A stretch of 64,000 bases of DNA, from the NCBI RefSeq assembly GCF_030150205.1, contig NZ_JASLGT010000009.1, positions 1 to 64,000 of the forward strand, written 5' to 3'. This stretch comes from Niabella sp. (lineage in GTDB: Bacteria; Bacteroidota; Bacteroidia; Chitinophagales; Chitinophagaceae). Positions 35,688 to 43,729 of this stretch are shown here, piece by piece. A program made the position numbers and the translations under genes. Position 1 is the stretch's first letter, and every line of letters starts with the position of its first letter. The notes under the pieces are model-generated. The model was given only the letters and a program-made list of their open reading frames with translations, did not search any database and was not told where the DNA came from.

Positions 35688-36950
35688 TCAGTACTCAAAC
35701 TTTCTTAAGGTAGGTGTTTTCAGCCAGGCTGCGGCCACTACGATCAGCGTCATGCCACCGCCAAAAATTACGGAAGGGATAACGCCCATTACCCGCGACA
35801 TCATGCCACTTTCAAACTGTCCCAGTTCATTACTGCTGGTAACAAACATGCTGCTGACACTGCTTACCCGGCCGCGCATATGATCCGGCGTTAATAATTG
35901 CATCACAGTGCCTCTTACTACTACACTGATACCGTCGAGGATACCGGAGACCAGTAATGCAAAGAACGAAAGCAGGAACCATTTGGATAACCCGAATAAA
36001 ATGATACAGATGCCATAACCGGCAACGGCGATCAGCATCTTTTTACCCTGGGCCTTTTTCATGGGGGAGAAGGTGAGGGTTAGTACAATAATGATGGACC
36101 CTATGTCTGCAGCGGCGTTCAGCCAGCCATAACCCATGGGCCCGATCTTTAGAATATCGGAGGCAAAAACGGGGATCATGGCCACGGCTCCGCCAAAAAG
36201 CACGGCAAACATATCCAGTGCCATGGCTGCCAGCAGCGCCTTGGTGCGGAATACAAAACGCAGGCCTTCCTCTACACTTTCCCATGTTTTCTTTTCAACA
36301 TTGCCTTTAAAAGGCGGTTTGGGCTTTAGCCGGGTAAGGGCCAGCAGGGCCAGGAAAATAAGAACCGCAATTACAATAAAGGTGTTGGTGATACCGGCCA
36401 GCGCAATCAGGAAGCCGCCCACGGCATGCCCGGTAACTGAAGCAGAAAGCCAGGTGCCCTGGTTCCAGGTAGTGGCGTTCTGAAGCAGGTGCCTGGGTAC
36501 AATCGTGGCGATCATTGAGTTTAAGGAAGGACCGGCAAAGGAGCGAAGTATACCCGTGAAGAAGAATGTGCCATAAATAAACCAGGTGATGTGCCGGATA
36601 TGAAAGGAATGCCCGGCCGCGCTGGTAGAAAGAAATAAGAGAAAACAGGCTGCGAGGAAGTACCCGGTGATCGATTGCAGTAATAGTTTCTTTTTGTCGC
36701 TCACATCTACCTTATGTCCGGAATACAGAGCCAGCATAAATGCGGGAATGACTTCCGAAAGCCCGATTAACCCAATGGCCGCGGGATCTTTGGTAAGTTT
36801 GTAAATCCACCAGCCTACAACGGTGGTAATCATGCGCATGGCGCATACAAATAAAAAGCGCCCGGTCATTAAGTTCCGGTATTCAGGAATGCGTACTGCT
36901 GCAAAAGGATCATCGGTTACCTGGACAACAGGTTGTTGTTCATCTTCCAT
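35688..36950 (-). CDS. Major facilitator superfamily transporter (MFS_3/enterobactin-exporter-like)
   Basis: The 420-residue protein shows about twelve hydrophobic segments, with the conserved loop ALYSGHKVDVSDKKKLLL between segments 2 and 3. It matches the MFS_3 group, which contains EntS-like exporters. RSFAGPSLNSMIATIVPRHLLQNATTWNQG and MQLLTPDHMRGRVSSVSSMFVTSSNELGQFESG are typical of it. The cargo is unknown. The start codon ATG 36950 lies 8 nt from a -7 box, so the transcript is nearly leaderless. Confidence 0.85.
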   Translation of the reverse strand: MEDEQQPVVQVTDDPFAAVRIPEYRNLMTGRFLFVCAMRMITTVVGWWIYKLTKDPAAIGLIGLSEVIPAFMLALYSGHKVDVSDKKKLLLQSITGYFLAACFLLFLSTSAAGHSFHIRHITWFIYGTFFFTGILRSFAGPSLNSMIATIVPRHLLQNATTWNQGTWLSASVTGHAVGGFLIALAGITNTFIVIAVLIFLALLALTRLKPKPPFKGNVEKKTWESVEEGLRFVFRTKALLAAMALDMFAVLFGGAVAMIPVFASDILKIGPMGYGWLNAAADIGSIIIVLTLTFSPMKKAQGKKMLIAVAGYGICIILFGLSKWFLLSFFALLVSGILDGISVVVRGTVMQLLTPDHMRGRVSSVSSMFVTSSNELGQFESGMMSRVMGVIPSVIFGGGMTLIVVAAAWLKTPTLRKFEY

Positions 36951-36958
36951 GGAGGGGA

Positions 36959-36966
36959 CAAAGGTA
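36959..36966 (-). promoter_or_regulatory. -7 element close to the MFS transporter ATG
   Basis: On the minus strand TACCTTTG matches TAnnTTTG exactly, with 8 nt between it and the ATG. Confidence 0.5.
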
Positions 36967-37019
36967 CGGAAGGTTTACAATTAATACCTGGTAATCGGTG
37001 CTAAAAACCGGGTGTGTAA

Positions 37020-37365
37020 TTCTAAATACTAAATGCTAAATTCTAAAGGGCAAAAAGCAAGATCCAAATTACAAATCTCAAAAGACAAGATCCAAAAAAA
37101 TTCCAAGAGAGAGACAGACCTCATCGCATGACACTGATAACTGATAACTAATGGCTGATAACTGAAAGCTCCTGACCTGGAATAAATTCTAAAATATTAA
37201 ATACCAAATTCTAAAGGGTCAAAAAAACAAGATCCAAATTACAAATCTCAAAAGGCAAGATCCCCAAAAAATCCCAAAAGCAAGAAACAAACATCTTCGC
37301 CTGACATCACAACTGATAACTGATGGCTGATAACTGATCACTGAAGACTAACAGCTGATAGCCGG
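37020..37365 (-). repeat. Family B repeats, copy 2 (inverted)
   Basis: This is the reverse complement of the sequence at 24355-24830. Matching words include CCAAATTCTAAAGGGTC, GAGACAGACCTCATCGCATGACA and CTGATAACTGATGGCTGATAAC. About one and a half to two units are present. The gap 36951-37369 holds no gene. Confidence 0.85.
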
Positions 37366-37369
37366 CTGT

Positions 37370-38005
37370 TCAGGGCTCCAGCGAGATGGGATGTAACCCA
37401 GCAGTATAGGGCTTTTCGAGCGCTGCACGGATGATGTCCAGGTGAACCTGGTTGGTAATGAAATCGGCTCGCGAAGCATCTACAAATAAAATCGGCAGGG
37501 GAAGTTGTTTAATATATTGCAGATAGGTTTCCTGGATACGTTGCAGGTATTCGTCGGGGATTTTTTGCTCGTAGCTGCGTTGTCTTTTTTTAATGTTTTC
37601 CTGTAGCTTTCTTACAGGAGCGTGCAGGTAAATCAGCAACTGCGGTTGTATCAGTTGCTGCTGCACGATTTCAAACAGGCGCTGGTAAAGCTTGTATTCG
37701 TCATCCGAAAGTGTAACCCGGGCAAAGAGCAGGGATTTGGTAAACAGGTAGTCGCTGATCGTTAATTGCTGGAACATGTTTTTTTGCACCAGCAGCTCCT
37801 GTAATTGCTTGTACCGTTCGGCCATAAAAAATAGCTCCAGGGGAAAGGCAAACTGCTGCGGATTTTCATAAAATTTTGGCAGAAAAGGATTGTCGGCAAA
37901 TTCTTCCAGCACCAGGCGCGCATTGTATGTTTTGCTCAATGCCGTAGCAAGGGTTGTTTTCCCCGCTCCAATATTTCCTTCGATGGTAATAAAATCGTAC
38001 TGCAT
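37370..38005 (-). CDS. Deoxynucleoside kinase (dNK/dGK-dCK family)
   Basis: The 211-residue kinase phosphorylates deoxynucleosides in nucleotide salvage. Walker A is IEGNIGAGKTT at 7-17. LVLEEFADNPFLPKFY carries the catalytic Glu-type substrate residue, and LTISDYLFTKSLLFAR replaces the DRS motif region. The LID-type KKRQRSYEQKIPDEYLQRI supplies the arginines. It is full length for the family. It lies 35 bp upstream of nothing coding on its strand; folK is next, 35 bp before its ATG, so folK and this gene are probably one operon. Confidence 0.9.
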   Translation of the reverse strand: MQYDFITIEGNIGAGKTTLATALSKTYNARLVLEEFADNPFLPKFYENPQQFAFPLELFFMAERYKQLQELLVQKNMFQQLTISDYLFTKSLLFARVTLSDDEYKLYQRLFEIVQQQLIQPQLLIYLHAPVRKLQENIKKRQRSYEQKIPDEYLQRIQETYLQYIKQLPLPILFVDASRADFITNQVHLDIIRAALEKPYTAGLHPISLEP

Positions 38006-38040
38006 GTAACCGGCTGCAAAGTAAGCACAATTTTGAAACC

Positions 38041-38520
38041 TTATATTTTTTTTACGGCGGAATCGTCGCTTACCGTGGCAAGCAATTGCCGGATGGTTTG
38101 GTGCAGCACCGGATGTTGCAGTTCGGGGGCGATTTCATCCAGCGGTGCCAGCACAAACCGGCGTTCCTGCATCCGGGGATGGGGAAGGGTTACCTGGGGC
38201 AACGCGCAAACAAGGTCATTGTATAATAAAATATCGATATCAATCACCCGGGGTCCATACCGTTCGTTCCGGACCCGGCCCATACCGGATTCGATCTTTA
38301 AAATCATTTGCATCAGCGGCTCCGGCTGCAATGCCGTAGAAACCTGCAGGGCCTGGTTGTAAAAATCCGGCTGATGCACCAGTCCCCATGCTGCGGTTTC
38401 ATAGATGGCCGACGTTTTCTCTATGGTACCAATATGCCGTTCAATCAATGCACGGGCTTGTTCCAAATGGGCAGTACGATCGCCCAGATTTCCTCCTATT
38501 AATAAAAATATCCGGTTCAT
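38041..38520 (-). CDS. folK: 6-hydroxymethyl-7,8-dihydropterin pyrophosphokinase
   Basis: The 159-residue enzyme transfers pyrophosphate from ATP to 6-hydroxymethyldihydropterin in folate synthesis. It shows LIGGNLGDRTAHLEQA at the start, YETAAWGLVHQPDFYNQAL, and the diagnostic GRVRNERYGPRVIDIDILLYN followed by LPHPRMQERRFVLAPLDEIAPE. The start at 38520 (MNRIFLL) is chosen because an in-frame extension to 38700 adds 60 residues that do not belong to the family. It is followed by the deoxynucleoside kinase gene on the same strand. Confidence 0.95.
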   Translation of the reverse strand: MNRIFLLIGGNLGDRTAHLEQARALIERHIGTIEKTSAIYETAAWGLVHQPDFYNQALQVSTALQPEPLMQMILKIESGMGRVRNERYGPRVIDIDILLYNDLVCALPQVTLPHPRMQERRFVLAPLDEIAPELQHPVLHQTIRQLLATVSDDSAVKKI

Positions 38521-38688
38521 CCTGAATATATAAACGATAATATTTTTGTGTGCTGCCTTTTCTACCGTGGAGCAGCATAACGGCTGAGCTCCCACAGCGC
38601 TGTATTGCCACCGCCTGGCATTAGCTCTGTTTCTCCTGTTCTCTGCGGTTAATAAAAATGTTCTGCATTCCTGCACGTCAAATATCTT

Positions 38689-38696
38689 TAATTTTG
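38689..38696 (+). promoter_or_regulatory. -7 promoter element of sppA
   Basis: TAATTTTG matches TAnnTTTG exactly, 40 bp before the sppA ATG. Confidence 0.5.
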
Positions 38697-38736
38697 ACAT
38701 CTCATCAAAAGAAGATCCGTTTTAAAATTAACTATA

Positions 38737-40491
38737 ATGCGTTCCTTTTTTAAAATATTCCTGGCCTCCTTCCTGGCGCTCCTCGTTTTTTGTGCCATCA
38801 TCTTTTTCTTTTTTATGGGAATGGCCAGCAGTGCGGTTTCCAGCTCCATTCCGGTCATTGCCGATCCGTCGGTGCTGAAAATTAACCTGGGAGCGCCTTT
38901 TACAGAAATCTCATCCAAAGATATGCAGTCAATCGTACAGGCAAAATCATTGGAAGAAACGCCTACCTTATATGATGTGATCCGGCTGATAAAAAAGGCT
39001 AAAACAGACGACCGGATCAAGGTGATTTACCTGGAGGCGAACGGAAATGCAAACGGGTTTGCATCCAGCGACGAGATCCGGACCGCGCTGGCAGATTTTA
39101 AAAGTTCAGGAAAAGAGATCATCGCCTTTGGAAATACCATGACCCAGAAGGCTTATGCCGTGGCAAATATTGCCAATAAAGTGTATGTAAGCCCATCAGG
39201 GGATTTTGAATGGGTTGGCTACCGGGTAAACTACCTGTTTTTGAAAGGCGCCCTGGACCGGCTGCAGATTAACCCGCAGATCTTTTATGCCGGGAAATTT
39301 AAAAGCGCAACAGAACCGTTGCGGGCAGAAAAAATGACGGAGGCCAATCAACTCCAAACAAGCGTTTGGCTGAATGATCTGTATGCGGATCTTTTGCAAA
39401 AGACGGCGGCAGAGCGAAAGCTGGATACGGCCGTTTTGCATCAATGGGCAAACGAAGGTGTGATTGTTACGCCGCAGCAGGCTGTAGAGCGTAAACTGAT
39501 TGATGGGGTTCGCTATGATGATGAATTACAAACTGAGATCAAACGGCAGCTGAAAATAGACAGTACCGATAAAATAAATTTTGTAAGCATTGGGCAGTAT
39601 GCACAGGTAAACAAAAACCTGGGCGGCAGCGGCGAAAAAATAGCGTTGATCTATGCCGCAGGGAATATTGTTGATGGTAAAGAAGAGGAAGGTGTGATCA
39701 GCGATGGTGCTTATGTAGACTTGTTGCGAAAAGCGCGCCTGGATCCTTCTATAAAGGCCATCGTGGTACGGGTGAACTCAGGAGGCGGCAGTGCGCTGGC
39801 CAGTGATCATATCTGGCGGGAGATGAAACTGGCCCGGGCGGTGAAACCGCTGATGGTGAGTTTTGGAGATGTGGCGGCATCCGGCGGCTATTATATGTCC
39901 TGTGCGGCAGATAGTATTTTTGCATTGCCCGGAACGCTTACCGGATCAATCGGTGTATTTGGCGTGATACCAGATATGAGCGCATTCCTGAAAAATAAAC
40001 TGGGGGTAACGTTTGACGGGGTTAGTACAGGGCCATTGGCCAATGCAGGTTCCATTGACCACCCGATGACCGATCAGGAGAAAAAGATCGTGCAGGGGAG
40101 CATCGAACGGGTGTATGAGCAGTTTAAACAGCGGGTGGCGGAAGGCCGTAAAAGAGATACTGCCTATATAGAAAGCATTGCCCAGGGGCGGGTGTGGACA
40201 GGACTGCGAGCCAAGGAGATTGGGCTGGTGGACAGTTATGGCGGTTTGCAGGATGCCATCAATGCGGCTGCAAAAAAGGCGGGCCTGAAAGAGTTTGAAG
40301 TAAAAGAATACCCACGGTATGGTAATTTGCTGGAACGGATCCTGGGCTTTAATAAGAACAGCAGCACCGAAACCATGGTGAAGCAGGAGCTGGGACCGGA
40401 ATATGCAAAAGTATATCAACAGCTGAAATCGGTAAAGCAAATGACCAACAGTGTGCAGGCCCGGCTGCCGTTTGAATTTTTTGTTCAGTAA
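38737..40491 (+). CDS. sppA: Signal peptide peptidase SppA (67K type)
   Basis: The 584-residue membrane-anchored serine protease degrades cleaved signal peptides. It has one N-terminal membrane segment (about 8-28) and the tandem-duplicated crotonase-like domains of the long SppA type. The catalytic dyad is visible: Ser382 in VAASGGYYMSCAAD and Lys189 in the YAGKFKSATEPLR stretch. VVRVNSGGGSALASD and LTGSIGVFGVIPD are other family blocks. It is full length. It is divergent from folK, and an ABC permease gene follows 119 bp later on the same strand. Confidence 0.94.
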   Translation: MRSFFKIFLASFLALLVFCAIIFFFFMGMASSAVSSSIPVIADPSVLKINLGAPFTEISSKDMQSIVQAKSLEETPTLYDVIRLIKKAKTDDRIKVIYLEANGNANGFASSDEIRTALADFKSSGKEIIAFGNTMTQKAYAVANIANKVYVSPSGDFEWVGYRVNYLFLKGALDRLQINPQIFYAGKFKSATEPLRAEKMTEANQLQTSVWLNDLYADLLQKTAAERKLDTAVLHQWANEGVIVTPQQAVERKLIDGVRYDDELQTEIKRQLKIDSTDKINFVSIGQYAQVNKNLGGSGEKIALIYAAGNIVDGKEEEGVISDGAYVDLLRKARLDPSIKAIVVRVNSGGGSALASDHIWREMKLARAVKPLMVSFGDVAASGGYYMSCAADSIFALPGTLTGSIGVFGVIPDMSAFLKNKLGVTFDGVSTGPLANAGSIDHPMTDQEKKIVQGSIERVYEQFKQRVAEGRKRDTAYIESIAQGRVWTGLRAKEIGLVDSYGGLQDAINAAAKKAGLKEFEVKEYPRYGNLLERILGFNKNSSTETMVKQELGPEYAKVYQQLKSVKQMTNSVQARLPFEFFVQ

Positions 40492-40610
40492 GCGGGGAAA
40501 TGGTGAAGAGTGAATGGTGAAGAGGCAATGGGGAGAGATCAGATAAGGGAAATACTGGACTCATATAGGAAACGGAAATATTGAAATTAATCGGGTATCA
40601 ACGAATAAAA

Positions 40611-41699
40611 ATGAAGTATCGTCAGTCACGGGCTCTCTGGGCCATTACCAAGGCAAGTTTTAAGGCTATATTCAGCCAGCCATCTTCTCTTTTTTTTAGC
40701 TTGCTGTTCCCGATCATATTTATCCTGATTTTTGGAGCATTTACAGACAGGCCACCGGCTGCAAGAAGTGTGGCGATTGACCCGGTGGGCGATACCTCCG
40801 GTGTATTTTTAGACAGCCTTATAAGCAGCGGATTTATAAAAGTAGTGCCTTATAAAGATACGGCTGCCCGTAACGCCGACCTGGCTAAGGGAAAGCTCGA
40901 TGCCGTGTTGCAGATCCGCAATGCAGCAGACACGGCCGGTGCAAAAGTGCTGATCCGGACCAGCGAAGCAGGAATGGCGGCTTTACCAGGATTGGTACGC
41001 ACCATTGATTATGCGGCACTCCGTATGCAGCTGAACACAGCACACATAAAAAAGAACTATACCATTCAAACGGAGATCGTGCCGGGAAAAAAATACCGGT
41101 CGATCGATTTTGTGCTGCCCGGGCAGCTGGGCTTTTCCGTACTGTTTGCTACGTTATTTGGTATTGCCTTTATCTTTTTTAACCTCCGGGAACAGCTGGT
41201 ATTAAAACGCTTTTATGCGTCACCGGTAAAAAAGCTGAATATCCTGATCGGTATCGGGGTTAGCCGTCTTTCCTTTCAGCTCATAAACGTAGTGGTACTG
41301 ATCCTGTTTGGTCATTTCTTCTTACACTTTACCCTGGTGCATGGGGCCCTTACATTTGTGGAGATGCTGTTATTGTCGGTAGTGATGTTGTTCCTGCTGA
41401 TGGGGGTAGGGCTGATCATCAGCAGCATTGCAAAAAACGATACGGTCATCCCGTTAATGATCAATGTTTTTGGATTTCCGCAGATCCTGCTTTCCGGAAC
41501 TTTTTTCCCGGTAGAGGTATTCCCGAACTGGATGCAGCGCCTTTGTGAGCTGCTGCCGCTTACGCAGTTCAATAATGCTATGCGCAAAGTATCGTTCGAA
41601 GGACTTCATCTGTACGACTGCTGGAAGGAGCTGGGGTACCTGGGCATCTGGATCGTGGTGATTTATTTCACCGTTTCCCGGATCATGCGATGGGAATAA
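40611..41699 (+). CDS. ABC-2 type transporter permease
   Basis: The 362-residue permease has one N-terminal membrane segment (about 23-42) followed by a periplasmic domain (about 45-165), then five C-terminal segments. This is the layout of ABC2_membrane_3-type exporters. PLLFPIIFILIFGAF-like and LSGTFFPVEVFPNWMQRLCELLPLTQFNNAMR blocks are typical. No ATP-binding subunit gene is adjacent, so its partner must be encoded elsewhere. ATG 40611 (MKYRQS) is used; an upstream TTG at 40581 is in frame. Cargo unknown. Confidence 0.85.
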   Translation: MKYRQSRALWAITKASFKAIFSQPSSLFFSLLFPIIFILIFGAFTDRPPAARSVAIDPVGDTSGVFLDSLISSGFIKVVPYKDTAARNADLAKGKLDAVLQIRNAADTAGAKVLIRTSEAGMAALPGLVRTIDYAALRMQLNTAHIKKNYTIQTEIVPGKKYRSIDFVLPGQLGFSVLFATLFGIAFIFFNLREQLVLKRFYASPVKKLNILIGIGVSRLSFQLINVVVLILFGHFFLHFTLVHGALTFVEMLLLSVVMLFLLMGVGLIISSIAKNDTVIPLMINVFGFPQILLSGTFFPVEVFPNWMQRLCELLPLTQFNNAMRKVSFEGLHLYDCWKELGYLGIWIVVIYFTVSRIMRWE

Positions 41700-41767
41700 C
41701 CCAGGTATAAATGTATTAACTGTTAGGGCCGGCGACCATATCCTAACCGGCAAATCCAATATCAACT

Positions 41768-42268
41768 ATGAAGTATATAAAGCTTTTGATTTTTAGTGCG
41801 GTGATCCTTTTATTGACCATTACCGGAGTAACACTTTTGTTGCCTTCACATGTGCGGGTATCAAGAGCCGTAAACCTGTATGCGGGGAATGATTCGGTGT
41901 TGAACCAGGTAAGTGACCTGGCTAAATGGAAAAACTGGTATCCGGGTTTTGATACGCTGGAACTGAAGGACGCTGTAGTGGAGAACGGCCGGGTAATCAG
42001 GGCCTCTGTAAAGAATATACAACTGCAGGTGATCAATACCACCGATTCGCTGGTGACCGTTCAAATGAAGAAGGGCACACAGCCGGTACGCAATAGCTGG
42101 AAACTCATCCGCTATGCCCATTCAGATTCATTGACGCTTCAGAACTATATGGAGTTTGATTTTAAATGGTATCCCTGGGAGCGTTTTTCGGGTCTGCTGC
42201 TGGATGGCTCCTATGGCCGCATCATGGAGCAGGGATTAAGGCAGCTAAAGGAGCAAATGCACAAATAG
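41768..42268 (+). CDS. SRPBCC (START-like) domain protein with an N-terminal membrane anchor
   Basis: The 166-residue protein has one membrane segment or uncleaved signal (about 4-25). A START-like domain follows, with VSRAVNLYAGNDSVLNQVSDLAKWKNWYPG, typical of the polyketide-cyclase/dehydrase group, and LRQLKEQM as the last helix. Such domains bind hydrophobic ligands; the ligand here is unknown. It follows the ABC permease after 68 bp and could be co-transcribed. Confidence 0.75.
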   Translation: MKYIKLLIFSAVILLLTITGVTLLLPSHVRVSRAVNLYAGNDSVLNQVSDLAKWKNWYPGFDTLELKDAVVENGRVIRASVKNIQLQVINTTDSLVTVQMKKGTQPVRNSWKLIRYAHSDSLTLQNYMEFDFKWYPWERFSGLLLDGSYGRIMEQGLRQLKEQMHK

Positions 42269-42426
42269 CTGGAACCACAAAGACCCGAAGACACAAACTA
42301 TCACAAAGGATGGAAATAAATCCTTCACGTTTCTTGGCGTCCTGGTACCTTCATGGCCACTACAAAACCCCGGAATACGCGCCTCCTATGTTTCTTAGTG
42401 CCTTAGCACCTTGTGGCAGAAATCGC

Positions 42427-43356
42427 TTAGTTTTTAATAAACTCCAGGTTGCGTTGAATGCCTTTAAGCTTTGTTCGCTTGATCGGCGAATGTTTGAAGA
42501 CTATCCGGAATTGTTCTTCCGAAAACTGTTCCCATTCCCGGGTAGAAAGATTCAGGATCTCCGGCAGGGGCATAAATACTTCCTGCTGATGCGGCTTACT
42601 GAAGCGGTTCCACGGGCATACATCCTGGCAGGCATCACAACCAAATACCCAATCCTGGAACTGTCCTTTTACCGCATCCGGTATCAGCGCTTCCTTTAAT
42701 TCGATGGTAAAATAAGAAATACATTTGCTGCCGTCTACCACTTTCCCGGGAAGGATGGCCCCGGTTGGACAAGCGTCGAGGCATTTCGTGCAGCTGCCGC
42801 AAAAATCCCTGGTGTAAGGATCATCATATTGCAGTGGCAGGTCGGTAATAAGGGTAGCAATAAAATAAAACGATCCGGCCCCTTTTACCAGCAGGTTGCC
42901 GTTCTTTCCGATCCAGCCCAACCCGCTTCTCCGGGCCCAGGTCCGTTCCAGCACAGGGGCAGAATCTACAAAGCCCCGCCCGCTGATATCTCCGATCTGC
43001 ACCCGGAGACGGTGCAGCAGCGCATTCAACCGGGCGCGGATCACTTCATGATAATCCTGTCCGTAAGCATATTTTGAAACCCGGGGGCCATCGGTTTGCT
43101 GTAATTGCGGCGGATAATAATTCATCAGCAGGGTGATTACCGATTGAGCACCAGGAACCAGCTTTGTGGGGTCGATCCGCAGGTCAAAGTGATTTTCCAT
43201 GTATTGCATCTGGCCATGCATGCCTTTTGACAACCATTGTTCCAGCTTTCGCGCATCTTCATCCAGCTGTACGGCTTTTGCAATGCCACAATAGTCAAAG
43301 CCCAGTTCCCTGCTGTATTGTTTAATAAGCTGTGTATGCTGTTCAATCGGATTCAC
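42427..43356 (-). CDS. queG: Epoxyqueuosine reductase
   Basis: The 309-residue cobalamin- and iron-sulfur-dependent enzyme makes the last step to queuosine in tRNA. Two 4Fe-4S motifs are visible: Cys186, 189, 192 and 196 in CGSCTKCLDACP, and Cys240, 243 and 247 (with Cys212) in CDACQDVCPWN. Asp131 in FVDSAPVLERTWARRSGLGWIGKN is the conserved catalytic acid. The start codon is GTG at 43356. No other queuosine gene is present in the window. The short gap to the SRPBCC gene (42269-42426) has only CACAAAG-type low-complexity sequence. Confidence 0.95.
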   Translation of the reverse strand: MNPIEQHTQLIKQYSRELGFDYCGIAKAVQLDEDARKLEQWLSKGMHGQMQYMENHFDLRIDPTKLVPGAQSVITLLMNYYPPQLQQTDGPRVSKYAYGQDYHEVIRARLNALLHRLRVQIGDISGRGFVDSAPVLERTWARRSGLGWIGKNGNLLVKGAGSFYFIATLITDLPLQYDDPYTRDFCGSCTKCLDACPTGAILPGKVVDGSKCISYFTIELKEALIPDAVKGQFQDWVFGCDACQDVCPWNRFSKPHQQEVFMPLPEILNLSTREWEQFSEEQFRIVFKHSPIKRTKLKGIQRNLEFIKN

Positions 43357-43729
43357 CGGCGTAAAATTACGGGCTCCGTTAAATTAAACGGTAAATTTGT
43401 TCTGGCTAAAAACAGGAATGTAGCAAACGCTGTTGTTTCCAGGCGGATGACGGCCTTCTGCTTCTCAAATGTCAGGACATTAGAATGATAACCGGCAAGG
43501 GATCTCAAAGGAAATGCTGTTGCAGCGAATGGTTCCTGCTAAAATTTCATAAAACATTTATTTTGACTGCATTATAGTCAGTTTTGAAGAGGGTTTCCTG
43601 ACAAAATTTCCATAAAAACCGGCTTGGATTTTGATTTGCTATCTCAATACCGGTCACCATAACTGATCCTGGATGCCAGGCATTCAGAATCCAAAATCAG
43701 GGAATGGGTAACCATTAACAATACAAATT
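43357..43729 (+). promoter_or_regulatory. Upstream region of clpB
   Basis: The 373-bp region has no gene. TAAATTTG (43392-43399) matches the -7 consensus but lies 330 bp before clpB. Closer in there is a dyad GACTGCATTATAGTC (about 43569-43583) followed by AGTTTTG, which could be a regulated start. No CIRCE (TTAGCACTC-N9-GAGTGCTAA) element is seen. Confidence 0.35.

Noticed and set aside
42166..42699. A 177-codon plus-strand frame overlapping the SRPBCC and queG genes
   Set aside because: It runs antisense through the iron-sulfur region of queG, and its residues show no family pattern.
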